Assembly (NCBI GenBank): GCA_903772945.1
Contig: CAICTM010000601.1
Span: 1 to 57,087 of the forward strand
Direction: 5' to 3'
DNA: 57,087 nucleotides
DNA from: Seminavis robusta
Lineage: Eukaryota > Bacillariophyta > Bacillariophyceae > Naviculales > Naviculaceae
A program made the position numbers and the translations under genes. Positions 1 through 9,249 of this stretch are shown piece by piece. The first letter of the stretch is position 1, and each line of letters starts with the position of its first letter. The notes beneath the pieces were generated by a model, which did not search any database, was not told the origin of the DNA, and worked only from the letters and a program-made list of their open reading frames with translations.

Positions 1-1255
1 AAGATGGACGACTACGAAGTGAAACTTCTCCGCGTAAATCCATTATACTGGGCTTATCCTATTCCACGTGTCAATACCAACACTCTTAGGATGGAGGTTG
101 AAAGTCTCTGCAAGGCAGGAGTACTCAAACAGGTAAACCGTTCCGAGTAGACGGCACCAACATTTATCATTCCAGAGGATGATTCCCACACGGTATCATC
201 TCGACTTCGGGAATGAACAAAAAGTTAAGCTACCCGTGTCTGATCCCAAGGATGCGAGACAGGCTACCGAATCCAGACGAATTCCAGCACGCTATGCCAA
301 GTGGCCTATGCTATATCAGCCCCGACATCTTCCAAGGAAGATGAAAACACGCAAGCATGACTTAGAAAATGTCTGTGCATACGTTGATGATCAACTCTTC
401 CTAACTGACGTCGATCTAGTAGATCACGTAGAATAGTTAGATGAATCTTTATCCAAAGACTTCAAAAGTCGGAGTTAAAATCAACATCTACAAGGTCTCG
501 AAAGAAAGAATTGAATATCTAGCTACATTGGGTACTACTCGAGAAGAATCCAACCCTTAACTAAGAAAATATATGCGATCCAGAATATCGCTCTCCTACG
601 AACTAGGAATGAACTTGTGTCTTGGACAAAATGAACTAACCAGCCAATACGATGAATCAACGATCACATGTACACTTCATTGCTGGACAATGATTGATCC
701 CGTAACCGAAAGGTTGCGATATTACCGAGTATTGCTCCATGACAGCAGAACGAAGTAACGCACGTTCCTTAAAACGCGTGGTTACTCGTATCCATGGCCG
801 GCTGAGTTATCATGGACAGAGGACGTGAGTTCCGCGCAGAGGTATAGAAGACTCTCCGAGATGAACAATGGACTTCCGTCGCAAGTTTCCAAACCGTGCG
901 CGTCAATCGTGACAAGATTCACAACATCCGTTTTCAGAAGCAAACCTGGAAATACATCAAGGAACGTCGCCACGACTTATCCAACAAACAACCACGATAG
1001 CGAGAACGACCGACACGTGTCCCTGCACAACACAATGTCAACGATACTGTGATAGATTCACAGTATCAGCACCGCAAGCAAGTACGGTCAGCCAAGACAA
1101 AGGTACCTTACAACACACCAACCCACATAGACCGAGTCATAACAATGGACTGTAAACGGCATCCGACAGCTAATCTAACCCGCCAAAGTGCGGCACAGTT
1201 CTACAACAGACTTGGACAATAAAGGTATTTACACCCATACAAGGCCTGATCCCTT
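1..1255 (+). pseudogene. Decayed Ty3/gypsy pol (reverse transcriptase + integrase remnant)
   Basis: Conceptual translation with frame jumps shows a reverse transcriptase start (about 1-540, with VLKQVNRSE, a stop in place of Trp, then APTFIIP, and later the catalytic CAYVDDQL motif near 380-405). It then jumps at about 640-665 directly into integrase text (TLHCWTMIDPVT at 675-710, YPWPAE near 790, and a C-terminal IHPYKA-like end near 1245). The RT thumb, RNase H, integrase zinc finger and the segment with the catalytic Glu are missing, so it carries internal deletions as well as stops and frameshifts. The same motifs occur in order in the long integrase frame at 55676-57004, so the two are one family. 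The element is inactive. It runs off the left edge of the window. Confidence 0.85.
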
Positions 1256-1380
1256 GAAGGATTGCCATGTGCGACCACATGTCTACATCCATTCCGGAGA
1301 CGCGCCCCGACTTAATTTAATTCATATGTTATCACTTGTCGACTGATGTCTGCCTTCTGTGACCCTTGTCAGAGGGCAAA

Positions 1381-1794
1381 TGCAATACACGGCTCTTAGC
1401 ATTTTTCGCGACTCGATCCTAGATAGGGTTTGAGTTCGACTCATGATGGCTTTTCGTGAATAGTCATTGAGACAGGGTTCTCATGACGCAAGTCAACTTA
1501 GGTCGATGGTGAAACATCGCGCTAGATATTTAGCTGGGTGGAGAGATTCCACGCTACTAGATAATGCTAGACGAATCTTCACGCGTTCCGTTTTTGGATC
1601 GTGGAGTGAGTAGGATTGCTACCGCAACCTACTCTATCACACTTTACAGTCTCCGCGGGAGTTCAGATCTATACGATCCTTTGATTGTGATCTCTCTCGT
1701 TGATTAGTTTATTTTACTAATCACTCTCATAACTTTTCATTCTCTCAAACTCAAAACACTCGAAAGATCTTTACACTAGCTTTTAGCGTAGTGC
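1381..1794 (+). repeat. 3' LTR of the left Ty3/gypsy copy
   Basis: This stretch aligns over nearly its whole length with the reverse complement of 55114-55543, with shared blocks such as the one ending ACACTAGCTTTTAGC. In both places it follows the integrase end after about 120-130 bp. Candidate termini are TG at 1381 and CA at 1794. The right-hand copy has a G-rich/A-rich tract just before the LTR that could be the polypurine primer site. The 5' boundary is uncertain by several bases because the two copies differ there. Confidence 0.8.
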
Positions 1795-1795
1795 A

Positions 1796-2058
1796 GCACC
1801 GTGCAGGAGTGTGTTGGAGGAAATATACCTGACACCTCTTTACTATTGACTCGTGTATTAATCATCTAGTCCGGTTCGCATGCAAATTCATCATGCAAGG
1901 AACCAAGGGAGTTTTAGGTCTAAAGTGTTACGGGGGTCCTTATATCCAATTCAATCACAAGAATTGCTATGCACCACCAGAAAATCCTCCCTTTTGCTTT
2001 TCAGCTTAATCTAAAACCAAATTACTCCCCAATAAGCTGCAGTATTACTAGCTAACAA
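1796..2058 (+). mobile_element. Truncated LTR element related to the 2390-8195 family
   Basis: The segment starts with 14 bp (ACCGTGCAGGAGTG) identical to the reverse complement of the bases just inside the left LTR of the 2390-8195 element. It is followed by TGTTGGAGG and ends at 2058 in ACTAGCTAACAACA, matching the reverse complement of that LTR's start. The middle is strongly diverged. It therefore looks like the internal edge plus one LTR of a sister element in the opposite orientation. It lies directly against the end of the Ty3 LTR at 1794, so one inserted into or recombined with the other. No target duplication is visible. Confidence 0.6.
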
Positions 2059-2389
2059 CACGCACGTTGGCAGCAAAAATTCTGCACCTCTATGGCGCTG
2101 GCGTCGCACCTCGGCGGCAAAAATTATGCACCTCTATGGGGTCGGCGTCGGCTACACATTCCTTTGTTGCTCAATCGCTGCAGGAGCAAGGTGATTTGGA
2201 AGAAGCCCTAGCTATAGTGGAACATTGCAAGTGCTTGGAGATTCAGAAGGCAGCACTCCTGGGAGAATATCATCCTGATTTCGCAAGGTCTCAGGAACGA
2301 ATGGCTTCCGTTTTGCGGGAGCTTGAGAACCAAGATGGCGGGTTGCAACAGTTACAGCATTGCTTGACAATGAGGGAGGCCATTCTGGG
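2059..2389 (+). pseudogene. TPR-repeat gene, 5' fragment before the insertion
   Basis: The frame reads kinesin-light-chain-type tetratricopeptide repeats: a helix pair with GDLEEALAIVEHCKCLEIQ, the linker GEYHPDFA, and a second repeat ending CLTMREAILG. The nearest ATG in frame is at 2136. Before it, a 45-bp unit (GGCAGCAAAAATT... at 2067 and 2112) is duplicated with a few differences. The frame is cut at 2389 by the LTR element and continues in the same frame after it at 8201. At least two TPRs lie on this side. The gene's original 5' end is lost, probably to the truncated LTR that ends at 2058. Function unknown; such TPRs bind other proteins. Confidence 0.6.
2385..2389. other. Target-site duplication, left copy
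   Basis: CTGGG directly precedes the TGTTGG start of the left LTR and is repeated exactly at 8196-8200 after the CCAACA end of the right LTR. Five bp is the usual duplication size for LTR-retrotransposon integrases. Confidence 0.9.
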
Positions 2390-2643
2390 TGTTGGTTGCT
2401 AGTAACACTCTAGCTTAGTAAAGTTCAAAAGGGTTTTACTGTTAAGCTATTTCCAAGAAGTGATCTTTCTCCGTGTTTTCTGGGATTGATTCAACTTCAA
2501 AGGATATAGTGAAGGGGGTGACCATATAGATCAGTTAAACTCCCCATGTATGTAACTAGAGAATTGATATAGATATCCCCTCTAAACTAGATTGGGATAA
2601 ACAAATAATTTGTATTGAGGTGTCTGTAATACAACCTCCAACA
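2390..2643 (-). repeat. Left LTR (254 bp; 3' LTR if minus is sense)
   Basis: It starts TGTTGGTTGCTAG and ends ACAACCTCCAACA, giving six-base terminal inverted repeats. It carries at 2447-2460 the intact 14-base sequence CTATTTCCAAGAAG, which is the inverse of the internal bases 7930-7943. Confidence 0.93.
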
Positions 2644-2657
2644 CACTCCTGCACGGT
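2644..2657 (-). promoter_or_regulatory. Probable polypurine-type plus-strand primer site
   Basis: Read on the minus strand, the bases entering the LTR are ACCGTGCAGGAGTG|TGTTGG. The same 14 bases precede the diverged sister LTR at 1797-1810, so they are conserved while the LTR body is not, as expected for a priming site. The tract is only partly purine. Its core CAGGAGTG recurs 14 more times inside the element on the same strand. Confidence 0.5.
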
Positions 2658-2917
2658 TCCATAAAGGATACCGTGGAACGAATAATTAACGTAATGATGG
2701 TTGCTCCATAAGGAACAGTTGTTGGTCGAGAGAGACCACTTGCTAGGTTGCCCGGCATTCCGCTTGGTGGCGAGAAGCTTGTCATCCATAGCAGTGCTGA
2801 CAAATCTGTCACAGTCAATGTGGACATGTGGACAGTGTCGTCATGTAAAGCCACTGTGGCTACCACTCCTGTGAGTGTTGCCACTCCTGTATGACTTGCT
2901 GTGGTGGTTGGTGTCGT

Positions 2918-4720
2918 CACTTGATGTTGCTGTATTCGAAACTGGGAAGTTCCGATCACTTGTTGAACCGTGGACTGGGAAGTTCCGGTCACTTGGTATT
3001 GCTGCAGCTGGAAACTAGGAAGTTCTGGCTGCATTCTCGTAGACTCAAACTGTGCTCTTGACTGGCGGTGTAGACTGAACTGGACATCGATATGCCATGG
3101 TCTCAATCGCCAATGATGTGTGGAAACATCAATCCATTCAGGCTTGATACTGGATTTTGAAATCAGGTGAGCATGAGTCTGTGCAATAGCTTGGTAGCTA
3201 TCTGGGGTCAGCTTGTTGTCCATTGAATGGAACGTGAGCTGTCTCTTCTTGTTGGATGTCCAAGAAGTGTTGGATGTCCTGCTGTTGTCTTTTCCAGAGG
3301 AATGGAATCCTCTTCTTCCCAGCTGGGGAAGCTTCTTCCTTCATCACGGCCTCCTCTTCTTTGGAATCGGATGGCTGTAACTTGTTGTACATGAATGTGT
3401 GCTTGCTTGATGTGGACCTTGGTTTGCACCTCTTGAAGACGGGTGCTGGCAACTTGTGGCGTTCCGTCGAACTGTTGCTTGCTTTGAGCTGGTTCCATGG
3501 TGGAACTGTTCCTGTGGAACTGTGGGAATCCTCTGCAGAAGATATCCCGGTAGCACTGGTGTGTGGCTACCCTTGCTTGAGTAAGCTTGCTCTGCCTTGA
3601 TAGGCTTCTGTGGTCGCACTCGCAATCTCATGATGGATCTTCTGAGTCGATCCTGAGAGTCAAACTGAATCAATCTCGTGGTCGCTGCTTGTGATTCGAT
3701 CGCTTCGTGTCATTTGATCTGGCATGATCGTTTCTTGTCAGTCGATCTGGTGTGTCAATCTGGATAGATCGATCGGAGAATTCAAAGGAAGGTTGAAAAA
3801 GGTTTGAGACTTTGGTTTTGGTGGGTACAACTTTATCAATACCACTCCTGCTGTCACTGTTGGCACACTCCTGTGAGCTAGCTGTGGCAGGACTTGTACT
3901 TGTTGTAGCCAAAGCTGGCTTGGTTGGTTTGGACATTGGATGCACCTTGGGGTTGCTATGGAGCTAGAGGTGGTTCCTCTAAGGTTCCTGAGAATCGATA
4001 GCACTCAAAGTGTCTATCTGTGCTTGGGTAAGCAGGCTCCTGCCGTGGGAAGGCTTGCAATCCAGTCTCGCGTCGTTGTATCGACTGGCTTGCAATGAGT
4101 CCAAAACACCTTGAGAGTAGTTGCTCGATATCCCGTTGGCTGGCGTCCAAAACACCTTGAGAGTAGTTGCTCGATATCCCGCTTGATGGCGAGAAGCTGA
4201 GCGGTTGGAGACGAGACAATACGGAAAATGTCATCGTCAGAAAAGTCTTTGTGGCGGGCACTCCTGCTGGGAGTGATGCCACTCCTGGAAGACTGGTGTC
4301 GGATGAACCGTCACTTGGTGTACCTGCGGCTCAGACTGGGAAGTTCGGCTTCATTGACACTTGATGGGGCTGGAAGCCCTTCGTAGATGGAAGCTGGTTG
4401 AAGCTTCTGGAAGTCGTAGACTTGTGGGAAGTGATGCCCTATTGGAAGGTGCATGGAAGCTGGAAATGATGTAGCTTGGAAGTCACGGACTTGTTGGGTT
4501 CGACTGAACCTAGTTCTTGGATGGTCTTGATGTCTGAAGATGGAATGAGGAAATGGTTGAGTTATTGTTTCCTCTTGTCGTGGTTGTTTATACTCATGTG
4601 AGACTCGTGACTGCTGATGTCGTCACTCGTGGTGACTGGTGTCGTCACTTGGTACACTTGGTACCGTCATTTGGTGTTGCCGTAGCTGAGACTGGGAAGT
4701 CAGGCTATAGCGACACTTGG
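2918..4720. repeat. Reiterated ~45-bp module in the LTR-element interior
   Basis: A module reading GTCACTTGGTRTTGC, a short spacer, then ACTGGGAAGTTC occurs with variation at about 2918, 2988, 4310 and 4670. A longer block around the CACTCCTGTGAG hairpin, followed by TGTGGCAGGACTTGTA, is shared by 3866-3900 and 4928-4961. The interior has grown by repeated local duplication. Confidence 0.6.
4099..4181. repeat. 37-bp direct duplication
   Basis: The 37 bp from 4099 to 4135 (beginning GTCCAAAACACC) recur exactly at 4145-4181, nine bases later. Confidence 0.9.
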
Positions 4721-5291
4721 GAGAACTGTTGTAGTAGCTGGAACTAGGAGGAAGTTCCTTGCCCTAATGATACTTTGAGTTGGGGCTGGAAGCCCTTGGA
4801 AGTTTGGAAACTTGTAAGGAAGTATTCGGTAGTAGTTGTGGATGCTCCAACTTGATGGGCTCCACTGGACCTGGTTCGATGGTGATGTAGTCGGTAGATC
4901 CTTTGGTTGGCGATGTCACTGCTCTTACACTCCTGTGAGATGGCTGTGGCAGGACTTGTAGTTGTCCGTAGTTGTATCTATGGTTGGCTTGATTTGTTGT
5001 ACTGGTGTACTTCTGTTGTTGGTGTGAGACTAGGTTGGTTGCAATCTCTGTACAGTAGTTGCAGTGGGGCTGAGGTGTGCACCCTCTTGTTGTTTCTGTA
5101 GATCAGGTTGCCTGGTTTGTGGGTCTAACTCTGTCTGCTCCTGCCATCCTGTGGCTTGGTACCTTGTCTTGTGAACTCTTGAGTTGCTTGTAGCTACTCG
5201 GTTCAACACTCACTGTTGTTCTGCTGTTGTTGCAGTTGCCATTATTGTAGATGCAATTCTGGTTTGGTGTCGATTTCGTTGTATTCGGTTT

Positions 5292-5367
5292 GGTAGCGGT
5301 AGATACCGTTGTGGGCTGTTGTTGCCATTGGTAGCGGTAGATACCGTTGTGGGCTGTTGTTGCCATT
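5292..5367. repeat. 38-bp exact tandem duplication
   Basis: The 38-bp unit beginning GGTAGCGGTAGATACCG is present twice head to tail (5292-5329 and 5330-5367) without difference. Confidence 0.95.
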
Positions 5368-6119
5368 GATGCCGTTGGTGGTTGCGGCATTGCCTATAAA
5401 GGCGGTTGTTTTGAAGATTTTGTTGTAGGATTGTAGGTTTTGGATTTTGGGTACCACCACACTCCTGTGCACTTGCTGTGATCAAATAGCAAGGGCAGAG
5501 AATTGTAATGATATTGTTGTTACCTGCCTGGAGGCTGTTGTAGCCTCAGGTTTGCCTGTAATCAGGGAGGAAGTGCTGTGGATTAGTTGCACAATACACA
5601 TTCCAAAAAAGTAGTAGGAGGTGCTGTGGCTGGGATGCCACAATACACACTCCGTGAAAGGGTAGGAGGTGCTGAGTGTAATCTCGATACACACTCCAAA
5701 GAGAATATTCAATGCTGGAGGTTGCACACTCCTGTGCTTCCTCTAGCTGTAGCTTGTACCGCTCCGGCGGATGCACTGTACTTCCGGTTGCTTTGCACTG
5801 CTGCAAGAGCTTTTGTGCCGGCCGGTGTGGCTAGCTAGCAAGTTACCTGCATTGCAGGACGTGCTCCAGTTGGTTCCTGTACCGGTAGCTGCATCAGTAA
5901 TTGGTACCACCACCGTGGGGATCGTCTTGTTGCCGACGTACGGTACAACCGTACCGGTACGGTACGGGTTGCTGGCTCAGTGCCGTGCTGGAAAGATACC
6001 TTTTCGCAAAAAGATACCATTTCGGTTCAGTGGCTGTTGTCTTGTGGTCGTCGCTGAACTGCAGGCTGTTCTTTGCCGTTCCGTGGAACTGGTTGCGCTG
6101 TCAGCGATTTCCTCACAAA

Positions 6120-6780
6120 AAGCAAAGTCTTCTTCTGCCGACAGCAGTTGCCGACACTGTTGCTGATCAACAAACACAATGGTGCTGTCAATCCTCTCGC
6201 TGTTGTAGCAGTATCTCACTGCTGTGTTTGCGTTGATAGGTGTGGTAGTGACTGGCTACTGGTGGTAGCGGTCGTTGTTCTTGATGTTGTCGCCGTAGCA
6301 GTAGCTTCGGCAGTTCGATCGCTCGTTGGCTTGTTGCCAACACACACAATGGCACTGTTGCCACTATCGGTATTGATGGCCGATGATGGCGTCGTCGTTC
6401 TTGTTGATCGTAGCGGCTAGCGGTGGTAGCAGCAGCGACTGTTGTCGCCACTGCACTCAGTCGCTTGGATCGTCTTGTTCTTGACTGGCGGAATTGCAAA
6501 ATTTGCAAATTCGCTCTTGCCGATGGTCGCGATGATGCTGTTCCCATCAGTCGACACGGCGCTGTTGCCGCTAGATATCAGTAGCAACTGTGACTTGCTA
6601 GTGGTAGCTGTCGTCGTTCCTTCTTGTCGCCGTATCGATGGATTCGGTTGCCTTGTTCTTTGGTTGGTGGAAGTTGCAAAATTCGCAAATTCCACGATCG
6701 CAATGGCGCTGTCGCCGTTGGATGAATCTTCCTTCCTCGGCGTTTTGAGTGCGTCTACCTTGTTGAGCCTGTTGCGCTAG
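6120..6780. repeat. Imperfect ~150-180 bp tandem modules
   Basis: Blocks containing TTGCAAAATTTGCAAATTC-like text (near 6490 and 6670) and the phrase AATGGYRCTGT near 6178, 6349 and 6701 recur at intervals of about 150-180 bp, with the shared phrase GTGGTAGC...GTCGTC. This is an expanded, diverging internal repeat with no stable reading frame. Confidence 0.5.
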
Positions 6781-7929
6781 TGTTCGTAGCACAACTTGTT
6801 GTATGACAGTCCTTCCGTAGGACCTGTCGTTGTCGAGTAATCGACCTGGCAATTTGGCTTGTTGCGACAGAATTTGCCGTTCCGTCGCTTGCACCTCTTC
6901 TCTATTGGCACTGATTCGATGCCTTGATAGTGAGGCTCTCGGAACTCCCACGGAAGTACCTCTGGTGTAATTCTTGTTGGAGTTTGATATCTAACTCCTC
7001 TTCCGTGGCTAGCTCTGATCTTGTTGGACTCGTCGTGGTAGCTAGCTGGATAGCTTGGCTGTCACCCTTGCATGCACTTCGTTGTGCTTATAGATGAGTT
7101 TTCTTGTAGTGGTTGGTTTTCGTAGCAGCACTGCACCTGCGGCAGTCGTACGATGGCTGAGTTCCGCAGCTCAAAGTCTTGATGATTTCACTCCTGCTCA
7201 CTCGCTCCTGTGAGCTGATGTTCGTTCTTGCGTAGGATACCGTACTCTCACTCATGCAGGCTTGCACGGATTATGCCGTACAGTAGCCTCTGCTTCTCTT
7301 GTGATCGTTCACTCCTGTGAGCTTGATACGTTCGCTCACCCCTGTGGGCTTGTTTCTTTCTTGCTCACTCCTGAGAGCTTGGCGTCTTCGTGACAACCTT
7401 TCGTTCCCACTCTTGTAGTTGACTCTCGTATGTTGTACAATGGCTGTATTCCGCAGCTCAAAGATCTTTCCTGCTCACTCCTGTGAGCTTGCTTCCGGCT
7501 CACTCCTGTGAGCTCGCTGCCGGCTTGTCTTGCGCCGCAGCTCTTCGTTCCTGGGAGAAGCGTTATTGCTACTTGTAGTAGCAGATTTTCAATGGCACGT
7601 AACTCATTCAGTTTCTGTTGTATGGAGGCGATTCAAGCATGCAAATGGTTTAGTTTTCAATGCTCTTTCGTGTGGTATGCTTACTGTTGCCTTCCGGTTA
7701 GCTGGAAGTGGATCGTTCGAGTGGTTCGTCGTGTAGGAACTCGTGAGGCAATTTCGTGCCCCTCGACTGGTGCGGAGCTTTGCCTGTTGAGCTGTTTTGG
7801 TAGCCCTTATAGTGGGGCTCCAGCCCTATATGCCTGTACTGTTCAACTGTATAGCATGGGCTCTATAGTCGATAGATTCCCATTGCATAATGGGCGAAGC
7901 CAATATCGATATCTCGAAGACGAGATGAT

Positions 7930-7943
7930 CTTCTTGGAAATAG
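7930..7943 (-). promoter_or_regulatory. Putative self-priming primer-binding site
   Basis: On the minus strand the first 14 bases after the right LTR are CTATTTCCAAGAAG. These are the exact reverse complement of sense-strand bases inside the left LTR (2447-2460) and match the right LTR (8001-8014) with one mismatch. The match ends exactly at the LTR boundary. No tRNA-type TGG start is seen. In Tf1-type elements the RNA 5' end pairs with a primer site at this place. Confidence 0.55.
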
Positions 7944-8195
7944 TGTTGGTTGCTAGTAACACTCTAGCTTAGTACAGTTCAAAAGGGTTTTACTGTGAAG
8001 CTATTTCAAAGAAGTGATCTTTCTCCATGTTTTCTGGGATTGATTCAACTTCAAAGGATATAGTGAAGGGGGTGACCATATAGATCAGTTAAACTCCCCA
8101 TGTATGTAACTAGAAATTGATATAGATATCCCCTTAAACTAGATTGGGATAAACAAATAATTTGTATTGAGGTGTCTGTAATACAACCTCCAACA
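7944..8195 (-). repeat. Right LTR (252 bp; 5' LTR if minus is sense)
   Basis: It differs from the left LTR by four substitutions and two one-base deletions, and keeps the TGTTGG/CCAACA ends. Confidence 0.93.
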
Positions 8196-8200
8196 CTGGG
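8196..8200. other. Target-site duplication, right copy
   Basis: CTGGG, identical to 2385-2389. Confidence 0.9.
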
Positions 8201-8393
8201 GGCCGATCATCTAGACACTGCCAGTTGCCGCCACAGCATATGGTTCGTGCTCAAGGATAAAGGAGATTATGAGGGGTCCCTAATGGAACTGAAGAAATGC
8301 GTTGCAATCCGCAAGACTCAAAAGGGGTCCGGCCATCCGATTGCCCCTGATTCTATCCATTTGATTGATGGGTGCTGTGCCTCTATTAATTAA
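8201..8393 (+). pseudogene. TPR-repeat gene, 3' fragment after the insertion
   Basis: When the element and one CTGGG copy are disregarded, the frame runs on without a shift from AILG into GADHLD, the standard inter-TPR linker. It is followed by a helix pair (FVLKDKGDYEGSLMELKKCVAIRK) and then non-TPR text up to a TAA inside the adjoining AT-rich repeat. About one TPR remains. The stop lies in the first bases of the microsatellite, so the original C-terminus has probably been lost. Confidence 0.6.
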
Positions 8394-8496
8394 TTAATTA
8401 ATTAATTAATAATTAATAATAATTAAATAAATAAATAAATAAATAAAATAAATAATAAATAAATAAATAAATAAATAAAAATAAATAAATAAATAA

Positions 8497-8580
<84 letters not shown>

Positions 8581-8612
8581 AAATAAATAAATAAATAAAT
8601 AAATATAAATAA

Positions 8613-8644
<32 letters not shown>

Positions 8645-8717
8645 AAATAAATAAATAAATAAATAAATAATAAATAAATAAATAAAATAAATAAATAAAT
8701 AAATAAATAAAAATAAA
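8384..8717. repeat. (AAAT)n microsatellite, about 330 bp
   Basis: It starts as AATT repeats and becomes nearly continuous AAAT with scattered one-base phase slips. It directly adjoins the TPR gene remnant. Confidence 0.97.
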
Positions 8718-9249
8718 GAGCTCAGGGGCTGGAGGGGGGTTGAAATGGGGAAGGAAAAGGGGGTAAACTAGATTCAATTTAAAATTCATTCAGCCCACCG
8801 CAAACCTACCGGTACGATTGTCGGTTCACTTTGCAGCTCTGTTTCACTGCCCTACTAGCTAGCTAGCTAGCTAGCTAGCACACGAGCGAAAACGTATCAA
8901 CATTACATGAAACAGAAGAATTCTGAGGTCCGAAGACTCGACTCTGGGCTACTTTTTGCATGTGTGTGATTACGATCATCTACTTCCTTATACAGTTCCG
9001 GTACCACGTTTGGTTCATCTTCGTCAATATCCTTTGTGCTTCCTACGTGTATGTACGTATGTTGTGTGAGAGATTGTGTTGGTGTTTTGTGTTGGTGCGT
9101 AGGTGTGTAGGTGTCTGCCAAATTGACGTCGGTTGTGATTCTGGTAGAAACAAAGAGTCCTGCTTACTCGATAAAGTGAAGAGGTCAAAGGAACCAAGAA
9201 TGTGCGTTGAAGGATCCGTCTTTGTTGTTGCCATTTGGTTGGCTGCATT
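8718..9249. other. Spacer with (CTAG)n tract
   Basis: A CTAG repeat lies at 8855-8880, followed by a GT-rich stretch (9060-9120). No gene is recognised. Confidence 0.7.

Larger units (their letters stand above)
2644..7508 (-). repeat. Fifteen dispersed CACTCCTG hairpin motifs
   Basis: Exact copies begin at 2644, 2864, 2882, 3843, 3866, 4259, 4280, 4928, 5460, 5727, 7189, 7310, 7366, 7476 and 7501, all in one orientation. The motif usually sits in a small inverted repeat with a fixed TCCT or CTCC loop but varying stem: GCTCAC-TCCT-GTGAGC (7474, 7499), GCACA-CTCC-TGTGC (5725), CACTC-CTGT-GAGTG (2864), CACTCC-TGCT-GGGAGTG (4259), and GCTCAC-CCCT-GTGGGC near 7334, where one pair becomes a G:T wobble. 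The changes on the two sides of the stem compensate each other. Confidence 0.75.
2390..8195 (-). mobile_element. Complete non-coding LTR retrotransposon (LARD-like)
   Basis: Two direct repeats of 254 and 252 bp (2390-2643 and 7944-8195), each starting TGTTGG and ending CCAACA, bound a 5.3 kb interior and are flanked by the 5-bp duplication CTGGG. The LTRs differ at four bases plus two single-base deletions, so the insertion is fairly recent. I find no gag, protease, RT, RNase H or integrase motif on either strand of the interior. It is made of reiterated GT-rich modules on the plus strand. That fits a large retrotransposon derivative mobilised by another element's enzymes. The minus strand is inferred as sense because a self-complementary primer site abuts the right LTR. 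The element interrupts a TPR gene. Confidence 0.9.

Noticed and set aside
1400..1450. tRNA-like GAGTTCGACTC box
   Set aside because: Only a B-box-like sequence; no A box or cloverleaf, and it lies within the Ty3 LTR in both copies.
2582..3223. Minus-strand frame of 213 codons inside the LTR element as a gag gene
   Set aside because: It runs through repeated modules and into the LTR, has no zinc knuckle or gag-like pattern, and its repeats follow DNA periodicity rather than protein motifs.
8406..8789. 127-codon reading frame of Leu/Ile/Phe/Tyr
   Set aside because: It is the translation of the AAAT microsatellite and its flank, not a gene.
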